This document shows, one piece after another, positions 17,703 to 27,252 of a DNA stretch of 60,120 nt; positions within the stretch are counted from its first letter, which is position 1, and each line of letters starts with the position of its first letter. The notes beneath the pieces are model-generated. The model ran no database searches and was not told the DNA's origin. It was given only the letters and a program-made list of their open reading frames with translations. The stretch is from contig NZ_VLNR01000041.1 of NCBI RefSeq assembly GCF_007489275.1, positions 1 to 60,120 on the forward strand. Reading direction: 5' to 3'. The position numbers were made by a program, and so were the translations under genes. This DNA comes from Aquimarina algiphila (lineage in GTDB: Bacteria; Bacteroidota; Bacteroidia; Flavobacteriales; Flavobacteriaceae).

Positions 17703-18302
17703 ATGTCTTTTTTAGAAGGATTTATTATTGGATTAGGAATGATCATTTTTGTAGGTCCGGTATTTTTTTTGCTGTTGAACAGTAGTTTTCAATTTGGTTC
17801 TAAGGCAGGAACGGCTGTCGCTTTAGGTATTATTTGTAGCGATGTTGTTTGCGTGATGTTATGTTATTATGGGTTGTCAGCTTTTGTTACTATAGAACAA
17901 AATCAATTTTGGATAGGAGTTATAGGTAGTGTAATTGTTTTTGGTTTGGGAATTAATTATTTGATGAAAAAAGTTACAACAACTGCTGATATTATAGTAC
18001 AATCCAAAAAGTTGCATTCTTTTTTTTTAAAAGGATTTAGTGTCAATTTCTTTAATCCATTTGTTTTTGCAGTTTGGATAGGTGTTTATAATTATGGTCA
18101 ACATAAATATTCAGAAAACGGATCATTATTTATTTTTATTGTAGCTGTTCTAACAGGTATATTGACCACAGATTTACTTAAAGTATTCTTATCAAAAAAA
18201 GTAAAGAAATTTATCTCATCCAAAAGGTTATCTGTATTTTTTAAAGTGACAGGATTTCTTCTTATTTGCTTTTCTATCAGGTTGTTATACGTGGTGTGGT
18301 AA
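17703..18302 (+). CDS. LysE-family amino-acid exporter
   Basis: The 199-residue membrane protein has about six hydrophobic helices, the size and topology of the LysE/RhtB superfamily. The N-terminal signature GFIIGLGMIIFVGPVFFLLL with its early Pro-containing helix is typical. Helix 4 carries the conserved NFFNPFVFAVWIG. The family exports amino acids or derivatives; the substrate is unknown. It is divergently transcribed from the carboxylase operon with only 74 bp between starts. Confidence 0.85.
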   Translation: MSFLEGFIIGLGMIIFVGPVFFLLLNSSFQFGSKAGTAVALGIICSDVVCVMLCYYGLSAFVTIEQNQFWIGVIGSVIVFGLGINYLMKKVTTTADIIVQSKKLHSFFLKGFSVNFFNPFVFAVWIGVYNYGQHKYSENGSLFIFIVAVLTGILTTDLLKVFLSKKVKKFISSKRLSVFFKVTGFLLICFSIRLLYVVW

Positions 18303-18359
18303 AACCGTATTAGATTGATTTTGGTTATATTTGAGAAACAACTTTAAATACTAACTGAT

Positions 18360-18860
18360 ATGGAATTTAATTTTTTAATTACTGCACTTGCAGCGTTAAT
18401 CCCTATGATATTAGGATTTATATGGTATAACCCAAAAGTTTTTGGTACAGCATGGATGAATGCTTGCGGATTTACTCAGGAAGATTTAAAAGGAGGGAAT
18501 ATGGCTTTGATATTTATTCTATCGTATGTTTTTAGTCTCTTCTTAGCTTTTATACTTAATACCCTTGTGATTCATCAATTTGGTTTTTTTTCTAGTATTA
18601 TGAATGAGCCTGGATTAACAGAAGCAGGTACAGAAACGTATCAATATGCACAAGATTATATGGCGAAGTATGGTAATAATTTTAGAACTTTTGGTCATGG
18701 AGCTTTACATGGTACTATGATTGGATTAATGGTAGTATTACCAGTGATGGGAACAAATGCCCTGTTCGAAAGAAAAGGGTTTAAGTATATGGCAGTTAAT
18801 ATTGGGTACTGGATAGTTTGTCTTGCCTTAATGGGAGGTGTGATTTGCCAGTTTGCATAA
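18360..18860 (+). CDS. DUF1761 membrane protein
   Basis: The 166-residue protein has four hydrophobic segments and the DUF1761 hallmarks: an N-terminal GFIWYNPKVFGTAWM motif, FSLFLAFILN in helix 2, HGALHGTMIG with two His in helix 3, and a Gly-rich last helix. The family has no known function. A TATATTTG -7 box lies at 18326-18333, so it probably has its own promoter. Confidence 0.85.
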   Translation: MEFNFLITALAALIPMILGFIWYNPKVFGTAWMNACGFTQEDLKGGNMALIFILSYVFSLFLAFILNTLVIHQFGFFSSIMNEPGLTEAGTETYQYAQDYMAKYGNNFRTFGHGALHGTMIGLMVVLPVMGTNALFERKGFKYMAVNIGYWIVCLALMGGVICQFA

Positions 18861-18887
18861 ATATATATAATAATAGATCGATCAGAG

Positions 18888-18917
18888 GGGCTTTTATTTA
18901 ATGAAGTCCGTTTTTTT
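18888..18917 (+). terminator. Rho-independent terminator
   Basis: GGGCTTT (18888-18894) pairs with GAAGTCC (18903-18909, two G-U pairs) and is followed by seven T. It ends the DUF1761 transcript; its T-run touches the stop codon of the convergent gene. Confidence 0.7.
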
Positions 18918-19929
18918 ATGATTTATTGCCTAATACTCGACTGAATAGTTTTTTAAGTAGAGGAGTAGTGTCTTCCATATTTCGTTCTCTTTCTTTGGCT
19001 GTAAGAATACCGTTGTCATCATAAAATAATTCATAACTAAAAACAAAACGACTAGCTTCTGTGCCTACTCCTAATTGTCCAAACCTGAGATCATTAAAAA
19101 ATAGTTTGTTATCGTTTTTTTCGATAGTATACCAACCTTCTGATAATTTGATTAATCTAGGGATTAGAGGATCGTTTTTCATTTTACCTAAGAGATGATG
19201 ATTCTTTGGGAATTCTGAAAAAACAATGATATCTTCTTTTTCTAATAAAGAATAATAAGCTATTAAAAAAGAATCTTCTGTTTCTATGTTAGCAGTCCAT
19301 AAAATGCTATTTAATGGAGTGGGTTTGGTTTGAATTTCTTTATAAGAAATATGTTGATTTTCAAGATTGGTTTGAAATATACCATATGTATACCATTTTA
19401 AACCTAATGTGATGATCATATATATACTACTAATATACAACCCAAGTTGATTGAATTTTTTCCTTTTTGGATGAGTACGTTTATAAAACATAGCAAGAAT
19501 CACAAAAATTAAAAAAGGTATAGTATAGAGAGGGTCTACTACAAATATGTTTTTAAAAGAAACTTTATATTCGAATGGCCAGAATAACTGGGTTCCCCAT
19601 GTAGTAAATGCGTCTAAAATAGGATGTGTAAAAAGCCCCAAAAACATAAGTTTTGACCAATCTTTCCAATCGGCTTCTTTATTTTGATAGATTTTAGAAA
19701 TCATCCAACCCAATACTGGAGCTGCTAGTATGCTAAAGAGTATAGAGTGTGAAAAGCCCCGATGTAATTCATTAGCAGTGACATTATCTACAAAAATTTT
19801 TGATAGTACATCGAGATCAGGAATAGTTCCTGCAATCGCACCCCATAGCATTGCTTTATTACCTACTTTCCTTCCCAGAGCCGCTTCACCAACAGCTGCT
19901 CCCAAAACAATTTGAGTTAATGAATCCAT
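18916..19929 (-). CDS. Membrane-bound metal-dependent hydrolase (YdjM/DUF457 type)
   Basis: The 337-residue protein begins with MDSLTQIVLGAAVGEA and has the family metal ligands: IPDLDVL (Asp pair near 38), HRGFSHSILF (His near 57-62) and THPILDAFTTWG (His/Asp near 103-108). About five membrane segments lie in the first 190 residues, followed by a soluble C-terminal domain outside the usual core. Members are predicted phospholipase-like membrane hydrolases. The start overlaps the stop of the preceding gene as TAATG, so translation is coupled. Confidence 0.85.
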   Translation of the reverse strand: MDSLTQIVLGAAVGEAALGRKVGNKAMLWGAIAGTIPDLDVLSKIFVDNVTANELHRGFSHSILFSILAAPVLGWMISKIYQNKEADWKDWSKLMFLGLFTHPILDAFTTWGTQLFWPFEYKVSFKNIFVVDPLYTIPFLIFVILAMFYKRTHPKRKKFNQLGLYISSIYMIITLGLKWYTYGIFQTNLENQHISYKEIQTKPTPLNSILWTANIETEDSFLIAYYSLLEKEDIIVFSEFPKNHHLLGKMKNDPLIPRLIKLSEGWYTIEKNDNKLFFNDLRFGQLGVGTEASRFVFSYELFYDDNGILTAKERERNMEDTTPLLKKLFSRVLGNKS

Positions 19930-21119
19930 TAATCTAATTGGAGTTTAAAAGGATTTCTAATTTCGTACTCATTTGGAGAAATTAGTTCTACTAATGGTTT
20001 TAATAAGGTGTTTGAAATAGAGTTTCCATGCCTGACATATAGTTTCATCTCAATTGGTTTTGCGCCGACACAACTTTTAATAATTTCTGCTGTTCTTCCC
20101 AATCGAAGCTCACGAGCCTTTTTATGTATGGCTAAGTCAACATAGTCATATAACATTTTTTGATATATAGAATGAGTGCTATTATACTGATAATCTATAC
20201 CTATATGATTAGCATCTACGACATCATTAGTAACAAAAGAGGTTGTAAATCCAATTAGTTTTTCTTCAATAAAATATCCTTTAAATACAAAAGTTTGATC
20301 TAATGATTCTTTTAAATTTTTAAAGGTATAAGCATTAAGTTTACCAATTTTAAAATCAGCTTTTTCAATTACAGATAAATAAAGGTTGTCAATTTCGTTT
20401 TTAAACATCTCTATGTCTTCAGCATCAAAATCTTTAACGATTATGTTTTCAGATTTTTTAAAAACTTTTTTAACCCGAGTTCTAAATTTTGTTCTCATAC
20501 TGGCCATATAATCGTCAAAAGTATGCCAGTTAGAATGCATATGTAGTACCATATTGACATCGATTTTAAATTCTCTAAAATCATGTTCTTTGATATAATC
20601 ACTATGATCAAAAGACTCTGGCCAAAATTCTTTTAATAAAATAAAAGAGGGTTTGTCTGAGTTTTCTGATTTTCGGATTTCACGCAATGCATCAGACAAA
20701 CTTTCAAATGCTGTTTTTGAGGAGATGTAATCGGTATTATATACAAAACCATGTTCGCCGCAAGAAAATAAATTACCACACACCAATACTCTAACATCTA
20801 AATTTTTAAACAATGTATTTTTAATAGTGTCACTAATACAGCAGGGGAATTCTTGTAATTTTAACTGCGCCGAATTAAATTTTATAAGCTGTGCTGCGGC
20901 AAAACCAACGGGAATGTCGTTATCATAAAATAGAATATATCTAAAGCGAATAGAACTAGAAAGAGTGCTCTCTAATGTTTTAAGATAATCTAAAGAAAGA
21001 AAGATGTTGTTTTCTGGATTTATAATATCCCAGTTAACATGAGGTATATCATCGATATGATTGTAATAAACATATTTTAAAGATGATGTTTTACATTTAT
21101 TTTTTATTTTATCAAGCAT
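19929..21119 (-). CDS. GNAT-fold / peptidogalycan-biosynthesis-like acyltransferase
   Basis: The 396-residue soluble protein resembles the FemAB-like GNAT proteins annotated 'peptidogalycan biosynthesis'. It has an N-terminal GNAT-like half (IRFRYILFYDNDIPVGFAAAQL), the motif SMRTKFRTRVKK near 200, and a C-terminal GNAT half with IEEKLIGFTTSF, HIGIDYQYN and LRLGRTAEIIKSCVGA. The substrate is unknown; a lipid- or cell-envelope-linked aminoacyl/acyl transfer is plausible. A TAnnTTTG-type -7 lies on the minus strand at 21172-21165. It is the first gene of a coupled pair with the membrane hydrolase. Confidence 0.7.
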   Translation of the reverse strand: MLDKIKNKCKTSSLKYVYYNHIDDIPHVNWDIINPENNIFLSLDYLKTLESTLSSSIRFRYILFYDNDIPVGFAAAQLIKFNSAQLKLQEFPCCISDTIKNTLFKNLDVRVLVCGNLFSCGEHGFVYNTDYISSKTAFESLSDALREIRKSENSDKPSFILLKEFWPESFDHSDYIKEHDFREFKIDVNMVLHMHSNWHTFDDYMASMRTKFRTRVKKVFKKSENIIVKDFDAEDIEMFKNEIDNLYLSVIEKADFKIGKLNAYTFKNLKESLDQTFVFKGYFIEEKLIGFTTSFVTNDVVDANHIGIDYQYNSTHSIYQKMLYDYVDLAIHKKARELRLGRTAEIIKSCVGAKPIEMKLYVRHGNSISNTLLKPLVELISPNEYEIRNPFKLQLD

Positions 21120-21397
21120 ATATTCCTTACAATATTCTCGAATGCATTAGAATTCGATATAATCCAAATTTACATTTATTTTTTAGAGTCTTCGTTAAAA
21201 GAACTACAAAACCAATTTAAAAGAAGATGATTATAGCGTTTTAAGCTATTCATAGTTTTACTATTATAAAAACAACTGTATAAAGTACGGTTTACCGTTA
21301 AATTTGTGTTTTTGAACGAAAAGTCTTTCATAAAATTAGATTTTCTTATGGTAATATCAAGAAAGTTTATTTCCTTTGAGTGTAATTGGGAATTTAA

Positions 21398-21808
21398 ATG
21401 AATACATTGGTTGATTGCGTTCTGTTAATAGATGATGACAGAGCCACAAATTTCTTTAACGAAAGAGTTGTTGCCAAACACAGTGCTTTTCATAAAGTAA
21501 ATACTGTGCAGAGTGGGATGGCAGCTCTTGAATATCTTAATAATGTAGCACAAAATACGGCTACAAAACCCAATCTTATATTTTTGGATATCAATATGCC
21601 TGCGATGAATGGGTGGGAGTTTTTAATTGAATTTTCTAAACTAGATGAACAAATTAGAGAAGGTATTAAAGTGATTTTATTGTCTACATCTTCTAACCCC
21701 GATGATGTAAGAGCTTCTGCCAAAAATCACTCTGTTGATGATTTTATCAACAAACCACTATCCTTAGATTTATTGGATAATGTATTAGAAAATCATTTTA
21801 ATAAGTAA
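21398..21808 (+). CDS. Rcp1-like single-domain response regulator
   Basis: The 136-residue protein is a receiver domain alone: acidic pocket DDD (12-14), phospho-acceptor D64 in FLDINMPAMNGWEF, switch Ser/Thr in LLSTSS, and conserved DFINKPLS. All phosphotransfer residues are intact. Receivers of this subtype usually pair with Cph1-like kinases carrying HDLQEPL, as the kinase at 25380 does. A -7 TAAATTTG lies at 21299-21306, preceded by the inverted arms ACGGT/ACCGT (21287-21298). It has no output domain, so it acts by protein contact. Confidence 0.88.
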   Translation: MNTLVDCVLLIDDDRATNFFNERVVAKHSAFHKVNTVQSGMAALEYLNNVAQNTATKPNLIFLDINMPAMNGWEFLIEFSKLDEQIREGIKVILLSTSSNPDDVRASAKNHSVDDFINKPLSLDLLDNVLENHFNK

Positions 21809-21867
21809 GAGCACTTTAGAATACTGTTTATAATATTATTACCTATCATTTTTAACGATAGATAAAG

Positions 21868-21897
21868 TTTGTAGGTTAGGAATTTACTTTATTTTTG
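21868..21897 (+). promoter_or_regulatory. Candidate promoter for the second receiver
   Basis: The 300-bp gap 21809-22108 holds no gene. TTTG at 21868-21871, an 18-bp spacer and TATTTTTG at 21890-21897 fit the consensus, but leave a leader of about 200 nt in which I see nothing specific. Confidence 0.4.
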
Positions 21898-22108
21898 ACC
21901 GAAAAATAATAACAAGTATCTTTTTGTCGTTTATTTGTGTACTTAATCGTTAAATAGATTTTGTTTTTTATATTTTAAGAATGACTTAAATTTTTTTAGA
22001 TTGTTTTGTACCAAGGTATTAAAGTATAAACTAAAAGTAGTGAATTTATGTTTCTTACATTAAAAAGAATAATAACGATTAAACCAGGTGAAGTAATAAC
22101 CATTTAAT

Positions 22109-22522
22109 ATGGAAAAAATAAAATATTTTCTTTTAGTAGATGATAGTGATGCAACCAATTTTTTTAATAAAACAATAATCCAGAAGACAGAATGTGTTGA
22201 AGAAGTGTTGGTTGCAAAAAATGGGAGAGAAGCATTAGAGTATATACAATCAGGAATTGTTCCAGAAGTACTTTTTCTGGATGTAAATATGCCAGTGATG
22301 AATGGTTGGGAGTTTCTTACAGAGTTTAAAAAACTAGAAAGTAATTTAAAAAAATCTATTATTGTTCTTATGCTTGGTACAACACTAAATGAAGAAGAAA
22401 GAACAAAAGCAGAAAATATCCCAGAAATAAAGGAGTTTCAGGAAAAAATGTTATCTAAAGAAATAGTTTGTAAGATTGTAAATACATATTTTTCTGATGT
22501 ACGTCCAGCCTTATGTTCCTAA
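22109..22522 (+). CDS. Divergent Rcp1-like receiver, switch residues altered
   Basis: The 137-residue receiver is a paralogue of the preceding one: both begin with a DD pocket followed by ATNFFN, and D58 lies in FLDVNMPVMNGWEF. The switch Ser/Thr position reads Gly (VLMLGTT), and the usual Lys-Pro near the C-terminus is Lys-Met in a rebuilt segment (EFQEKMLS). Phosphorylation may still occur, but the normal conformational switch is in doubt; it could be a phosphate sink or adaptor. It lies directly upstream of the TonB receptor/YfiR-kinase pair. Confidence 0.85.
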   Translation: MEKIKYFLLVDDSDATNFFNKTIIQKTECVEEVLVAKNGREALEYIQSGIVPEVLFLDVNMPVMNGWEFLTEFKKLESNLKKSIIVLMLGTTLNEEERTKAENIPEIKEFQEKMLSKEIVCKIVNTYFSDVRPALCS

Positions 22523-22565
22523 TAAAATGATTTGACATTTTATATAAAGGTATTGTCCAAAAATA

Positions 22566-22597
22566 TTTGTAATTTGATTTAACTTATAATAGTTTTG
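22566..22597 (+). promoter_or_regulatory. Promoter of the TonB receptor/kinase pair
   Basis: TTTG at 22566-22569, a 20-bp spacer, TAGTTTTG at 22590-22597. It predicts a transcript starting near 22605, which is 25-50 nt before the first codons of the receptor reading frame and so supports translation starting there. Confidence 0.65.
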
Positions 22598-22653
22598 GAT
22601 ATCACCATAAATCATTTATTTAATTTTAAATAAGTAAACATATTAAAACGAAG

Positions 22654-25383
22654 ATAAAAAAAAGATCCCCTATCTCATTAGTAGGGTACAGAGTATACCT
22701 TACTCTTTTCCTATTCATTGGTGTTATTTCGGGAGTATCTTCTCAGTCTAGAGCGATTATATCGGGGAATGTTTCGGATCAGTTTGGTAATTTACCAGGA
22801 GCAAGAGTAGCTATTGAAGGCACTGATAAAAGCACAACAACAGATGTTAATGGCTTTTATAGTTTTGATGTAGATGAAGGAGAGTATATAGTTACTTCAA
22901 AATTTGTTATGTATACTTCTGTTTCCAAAACAGTTAACGTTAAAGTTGGAGATACAGCAAAACTTGATTTTATTTTAAAAACAGGTTTTTCTATTGATCA
23001 GCCTATTTCTTTAGGTTCCAGAGCCAAACCCAAATCTCTTTTAAAAAATACAGCAGCTGTTGATATTGTATCACCACAACACCTTACAAATTCATCGCAG
23101 GTAGAATTAAGTCATATTTTACATTACTTAATTCCATCTTTTCACTCTACTAATCAAACTATTGCAGATGGAACAGATCATATAGATCCGGCAACTCTTA
23201 GGGGATTGGGGCCTGATCAAGTTCTGGTTTTAGTAAATGGTAAGCGGAGACATAGTAGTTCTTTGTTAAACGTTAATGGTACAGTAGGGAGAGGGTCTGT
23301 AGGTACTGATTTTAATGCAATACCTATTGCCTCTATAGAAAGAATAGAAATACTTAGAGACGGAGCTACTTCACAATATGGTTCTGATGCTATAGCAGGT
23401 GTGATTAATATTATTCTTAAGAAACAGATAGAGATTATTCAGATAGATAATAGAGTAGGGTTAAATATTGAAGGAGATGGAGTAAATATATATTCTTCTG
23501 CAAATTTTGGATTAAAAATAGGAGAAGAAGGGTATATTAATGTTACTGCAGAATATAGAGATAGAGAATCAATAAACCGGTCCGGAGAGTATACAGGTGC
23601 AGTTTATACTAACGATGTGACAGAAGATCAGAGGTTGATTTTAGAAAATAATTTTTTCGGACAAACAGGATATTCTGGTAGACGAGTAATGGAAATAGGA
23701 AGTGCAGAGACGCAGAACTTGGCATTATCATTTAACGGGGAAATAAAAATGTCTGATTATGCAACATTTTATATGCATGGAGGAAGAAATTATAGAGAAG
23801 GCACATCAAAAGGCTTTTATCGCTTCCCCAAAGATCAGGATAGAGTGGTTCTCGAATTATTTCCAAATGGTTTTTCACCTGAGATTATGACCGATATCCA
23901 GGATGATGCAATTACCGGAGGTATAAAAGGAATAAAGAATGATTGGGATGTAGATTTTAGTCATTCTATTGGAATTAATAGATTAGATTATACTGTAAAT
24001 AATTCTAATAACGCTTCGTTGGGAGTGACTTCGCCGAGAACCTTTTATGCTGGAGGATTTTTGTATAAACAGAATACTACAAATCTGGATATTTCAAGAA
24101 CATTTGATTGGCTTAGTGGAGTAAATATTGCTTTTGGAGCAGAATTAAGAGTAGAAAATTATCAGATTATTGCGGGAGAGGAAGCTTCTTATATAGATGG
24201 AGGAAGTACCTATATAGATGATTTAGGAATGGAGTTACCAAGAATTGTTGGAGCTCAGGTTTTTCCTGGTTTTCAACCAGAAAATGAATTAAACCGTTTT
24301 AGAACAAATAGTTCCGGATATTTGGATATAGAGGCGAATGTTTCAGAAAAATTATTGATACGAGGCGCTGGACGATACGAGGCGTATAATGATTTTCGAG
24401 GGCAGGCTATTTGGAAATTATCGGGTCGATATAGAATTAAAGATGAAATTAGCGTTAGAGCAGGTTTCTCTACTGGCTTTAGAGCACCTTCATTACATCA
24501 GGTCTTTTTTCAAAATATTAGTACCCAGTTTATTAATGGAGAAAGTGTTCAAGTAGGGACTTTTAATAATGAAAGTGCTGTAGCCACAGAGGCTTTTGAT
24601 ATCGGAAAATTAAAACCCGAATTGTCCAACCATTTTAGTGCAGGAATAAGTGGAAAATTCAGCAATAATCTATCTTTTAGTTTTGATTATTATTTGATCA
24701 ATATAGAAGATAGAATTGTACTTTCTGGAAGATTTGCAGAGGAGTATGAAACAATATTAGAGCCATTTAATGTAGGGGCAGCTCAATTCTTTACCAATGC
24801 CATAGACTCTAGAACGTCTGGAGCAGATATATCTTTGTTTTATAAAACCCCACTTGGTAGTGGAGAGTTTAATGCTTCTTTGGGAGCCAATATAACAGGA
24901 ACTAAAGTAAAAGGAGCTATAAAGGTTTCACCAGCACTTACCGGACAGGAAGAAGTGCTGTTTAATAGAGAAGAAATTGCGAGAGTAGAATATGGACAAC
25001 CTAATTATAAAATCAATTCTTTGTTATCTTATGATTTTGATAAACTAAGGTTTCAGATGGTAAATACCTTATTTGGCGAAGTTAAATTTATACATCCAAA
25101 TGACGGAAATCCTATAAATTGGGTTGTAAATGATTTTACAGGAAATGTAGAAACAAGAGATCAAACATTTTCTCCCAAATTAGTTACAGATATGGCGATT
25201 TCATATCAGTTTAATGATTATATGAAATTTACGTTAGGCGGAAATAATATTTTTAATGTATACCCAGATAAACATAAACATGCAGCAAATACTGAAGATG
25301 GTAGTTTCACATACAGTAGAAGAGTGCAGCAGTTTGGTGTTAATGGAGCTAATTATTATTTAAGATTACTACTTAGATTATGA
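22654..25383 (+). CDS. TonB-dependent receptor with no canonical start codon
   Basis: The open frame runs from 22630 and encodes a signal peptide (LTLFLFIGVISGVSSQS), then a CarboxypepD-like domain (IISGNVSDQFGNLPGARVAI), a TonB plug (ATLRGLGPDQVLVLVNGKRR, then SIERIEILRDGATSQYGSDA) and a 22-strand-type barrel with GFSTGFRAPSLHQ. No ATG, GTG or TTG occurs in frame before 22909, and starting there would remove the signal peptide and half the first domain. The best start is ATA at 22654, in AAGATAAAAAAAAGA, one base from an ATG and well placed behind the promoter at 22566. So it is a rare AUA/AUU start, an assembly error, or a start-codon mutation. The end overlaps the YfiR-kinase gene as ATGA. 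The substrate is unknown. Confidence 0.85.
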   Translation: MKKRSPISLVGYRVYLTLFLFIGVISGVSSQSRAIISGNVSDQFGNLPGARVAIEGTDKSTTTDVNGFYSFDVDEGEYIVTSKFVMYTSVSKTVNVKVGDTAKLDFILKTGFSIDQPISLGSRAKPKSLLKNTAAVDIVSPQHLTNSSQVELSHILHYLIPSFHSTNQTIADGTDHIDPATLRGLGPDQVLVLVNGKRRHSSSLLNVNGTVGRGSVGTDFNAIPIASIERIEILRDGATSQYGSDAIAGVINIILKKQIEIIQIDNRVGLNIEGDGVNIYSSANFGLKIGEEGYINVTAEYRDRESINRSGEYTGAVYTNDVTEDQRLILENNFFGQTGYSGRRVMEIGSAETQNLALSFNGEIKMSDYATFYMHGGRNYREGTSKGFYRFPKDQDRVVLELFPNGFSPEIMTDIQDDAITGGIKGIKNDWDVDFSHSIGINRLDYTVNNSNNASLGVTSPRTFYAGGFLYKQNTTNLDISRTFDWLSGVNIAFGAELRVENYQIIAGEEASYIDGGSTYIDDLGMELPRIVGAQVFPGFQPENELNRFRTNSSGYLDIEANVSEKLLIRGAGRYEAYNDFRGQAIWKLSGRYRIKDEISVRAGFSTGFRAPSLHQVFFQNISTQFINGESVQVGTFNNESAVATEAFDIGKLKPELSNHFSAGISGKFSNNLSFSFDYYLINIEDRIVLSGRFAEEYETILEPFNVGAAQFFTNAIDSRTSGADISLFYKTPLGSGEFNASLGANITGTKVKGAIKVSPALTGQEEVLFNREEIARVEYGQPNYKINSLLSYDFDKLRFQMVNTLFGEVKFIHPNDGNPINWVVNDFTGNVETRDQTFSPKLVTDMAISYQFNDYMKFTLGGNNIFNVYPDKHKHAANTEDGSFTYSRRVQQFGVNGANYYLRLLLRL

Positions 25384-27200
25384 TGGGGGAAAGGTTTTAT
25401 ATATTGACCATTCGTAAATATCTAACCCCTGTATTCTTATGTTTATTTACTGCTTTTTTCTTTTTAAATACAACTGCTCAGGAAACAGATAATGAAGAGG
25501 TTAAACGACTACATAGACCTATTTTTGTATTTAATTTTGCGCAGCAAATAGGCTGGCCAAATATTGATGAGTTAAAAAGTTTTAAAATCGGTGTTCTTGG
25601 ACCGGATCGAACAATTTTAGACCTCCATGCAATGGCACAAAAACGTAAAATTCATGGTAAGCCAGTAGAGATTGTACGTTTTACAGTAGTTAAAAATGTA
25701 CAAGATGTCCAGTTATTATATGTTAATCATAAGTATAACTATGATATTAAATATATTCTGAATAAAATTTCGGAAAAAAATATATTACTAGTTAGTGAAG
25801 ACTATAATTATAATGCTTCTATGATTAACATGGTTAATGTTGCAGATGCATTTGAATATGAGATCAATGAAAGTAGGATAAAAAAAGAAAATTTTGTAAT
25901 TGTACCTACATTAAAAGAATATGCTATTTCCTCTTCTGAAAAATGGAAACAATTGTATCAAAAAACAGAAGAAACATTAACAAAAGTACAAGAAGATAAA
26001 GATGAACAAGAAGCGATTCTTAAGGAGAAAATAACAGACCAGCTAGAAAAAATAGATCATCAAGAAAAAGAAATTGATACAAAAGAAGGTGAGATTATTC
26101 GTCGAAATGAAAAAATAGAAAACCTGTATACCGAAAGTGAGATACAGAAAATAAAGTATAAAGAAAAAATTTCTATCGAAAGAGAGCTTGAAAAAAATAT
26201 TCAAGAGCAAATAGTGTTCATAAAAAACCAGGAAGAGAAAATAAAGACTAGCGCTCTGGAAATTGAAAAGCAAAATGAATTTTTAGAACGCCAGAATTCA
26301 AAAATTGAAGAACAAAGTACCATTTTAGAAAAACAAACATCAGAAATCAATGCTCAAAAAAAGATTAATATTCTATTGGTGAGTATCATTTTTTTAGCCT
26401 TGTTAGGAAGTTTGCTAATTTATCGAGGTTTTCTTCAAAAGAAAAAATTAAACAAAGAACTGGGAATAAAAAATGAAGCGATTTCTCAACAGTCACTTGA
26501 GTTAGAGGCAAAAAATAAAGAATTAGAACAATTTGCATATATAGCAAGTCATGACCTTCAAGAACCATTAAACACGATATCTAGCTTTATAGGGCTTATT
26601 GCAGAAGATTATGAAGCAAGTTTTGATGATGTGGGAAAAGAAAGTTTATCCTTTATTAAGGATGCCAGTATTCGAATGAAGAAGTTAATAGATGCATTAT
26701 TAGAATATTCTAGATTGGGAAGAAGTAAAGCTTATACAAAAGTGAGCTGTAATGAAGTATTGAAGGAATTGAAAAGTGATTTAAAAAATAGAATAGAAAA
26801 TACAGGAGCAATACTTCATATAGCTGATTTACCAATAGTGAATGGGTCAGAAATTGAACTTAGATTATTATTTCAAAATTTGATTAGTAACGGAATCAAA
26901 TTTAGAGCTTCAGATACAGTACCAGAGATCACAATAAATTGTATCAAAAAAAATGATGATAAGAAAGATACTAAAGGTTTTTGGCAATTCTCTGTAAAAG
27001 ATAATGGTATTGGAATTCCTAAAGAACACCAAGAACGTATATTTGCTATTTTTCAACGGTTACACTCCAGAGATACGTATGAAGGAACTGGTATTGGCTT
27101 AGCTCATTGTAAGAAAATAGTAGAAGCCCATGGAGGAAAAATATGGTTAGAATCTTTTGAAAACCAAGGTAGTACCTTTTACTTCACAATTCCGTTATAG
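25380..27200 (+). CDS. YfiR-domain (DUF4154) sensor histidine kinase
   Basis: The 606-residue protein has a signal peptide (about 1-34), a periplasmic YfiR/DUF4154 domain (about 45-175; FNFAQQIGWPNI, FKIGVLGPD, KNILLVSEDY), a long coiled coil (about 190-320), a membrane helix (about 325-345), a HisKA domain with H391 in FAYIASHDLQEPL, and an HATPase domain (FQNLISNGIKF, DNGIGIPKE, TGIGLAHCKK). The cytoplasmic part is of the Cph1 type, which signals to Rcp1-like receivers such as the two upstream. YfiR domains sense periplasmic conditions in other systems. The 4-nt overlap with the TonB receptor suggests the kinase monitors that receptor or its ligand. Confidence 0.9.
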   Translation: MMGERFYILTIRKYLTPVFLCLFTAFFFLNTTAQETDNEEVKRLHRPIFVFNFAQQIGWPNIDELKSFKIGVLGPDRTILDLHAMAQKRKIHGKPVEIVRFTVVKNVQDVQLLYVNHKYNYDIKYILNKISEKNILLVSEDYNYNASMINMVNVADAFEYEINESRIKKENFVIVPTLKEYAISSSEKWKQLYQKTEETLTKVQEDKDEQEAILKEKITDQLEKIDHQEKEIDTKEGEIIRRNEKIENLYTESEIQKIKYKEKISIERELEKNIQEQIVFIKNQEEKIKTSALEIEKQNEFLERQNSKIEEQSTILEKQTSEINAQKKINILLVSIIFLALLGSLLIYRGFLQKKKLNKELGIKNEAISQQSLELEAKNKELEQFAYIASHDLQEPLNTISSFIGLIAEDYEASFDDVGKESLSFIKDASIRMKKLIDALLEYSRLGRSKAYTKVSCNEVLKELKSDLKNRIENTGAILHIADLPIVNGSEIELRLLFQNLISNGIKFRASDTVPEITINCIKKNDDKKDTKGFWQFSVKDNGIGIPKEHQERIFAIFQRLHSRDTYEGTGIGLAHCKKIVEAHGGKIWLESFENQGSTFYFTIPL

Positions 27201-27252
27201 GCATATTATACACTTTAACAATACAATTTTTGAATCTTTTTTTTCAAGAATA

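Noticed and set aside
22668..22686. CCCTA...TAGGG inverted repeat as a third copy of the 5110-type operator
   Set aside because: The spacer differs in length and sequence and it lies inside the receptor's coding sequence.
22909..25383. TonB receptor starting at ATG 22909
   Set aside because: This would delete the signal peptide and part of the CarboxypepD domain that are intact in frame upstream behind a good promoter.
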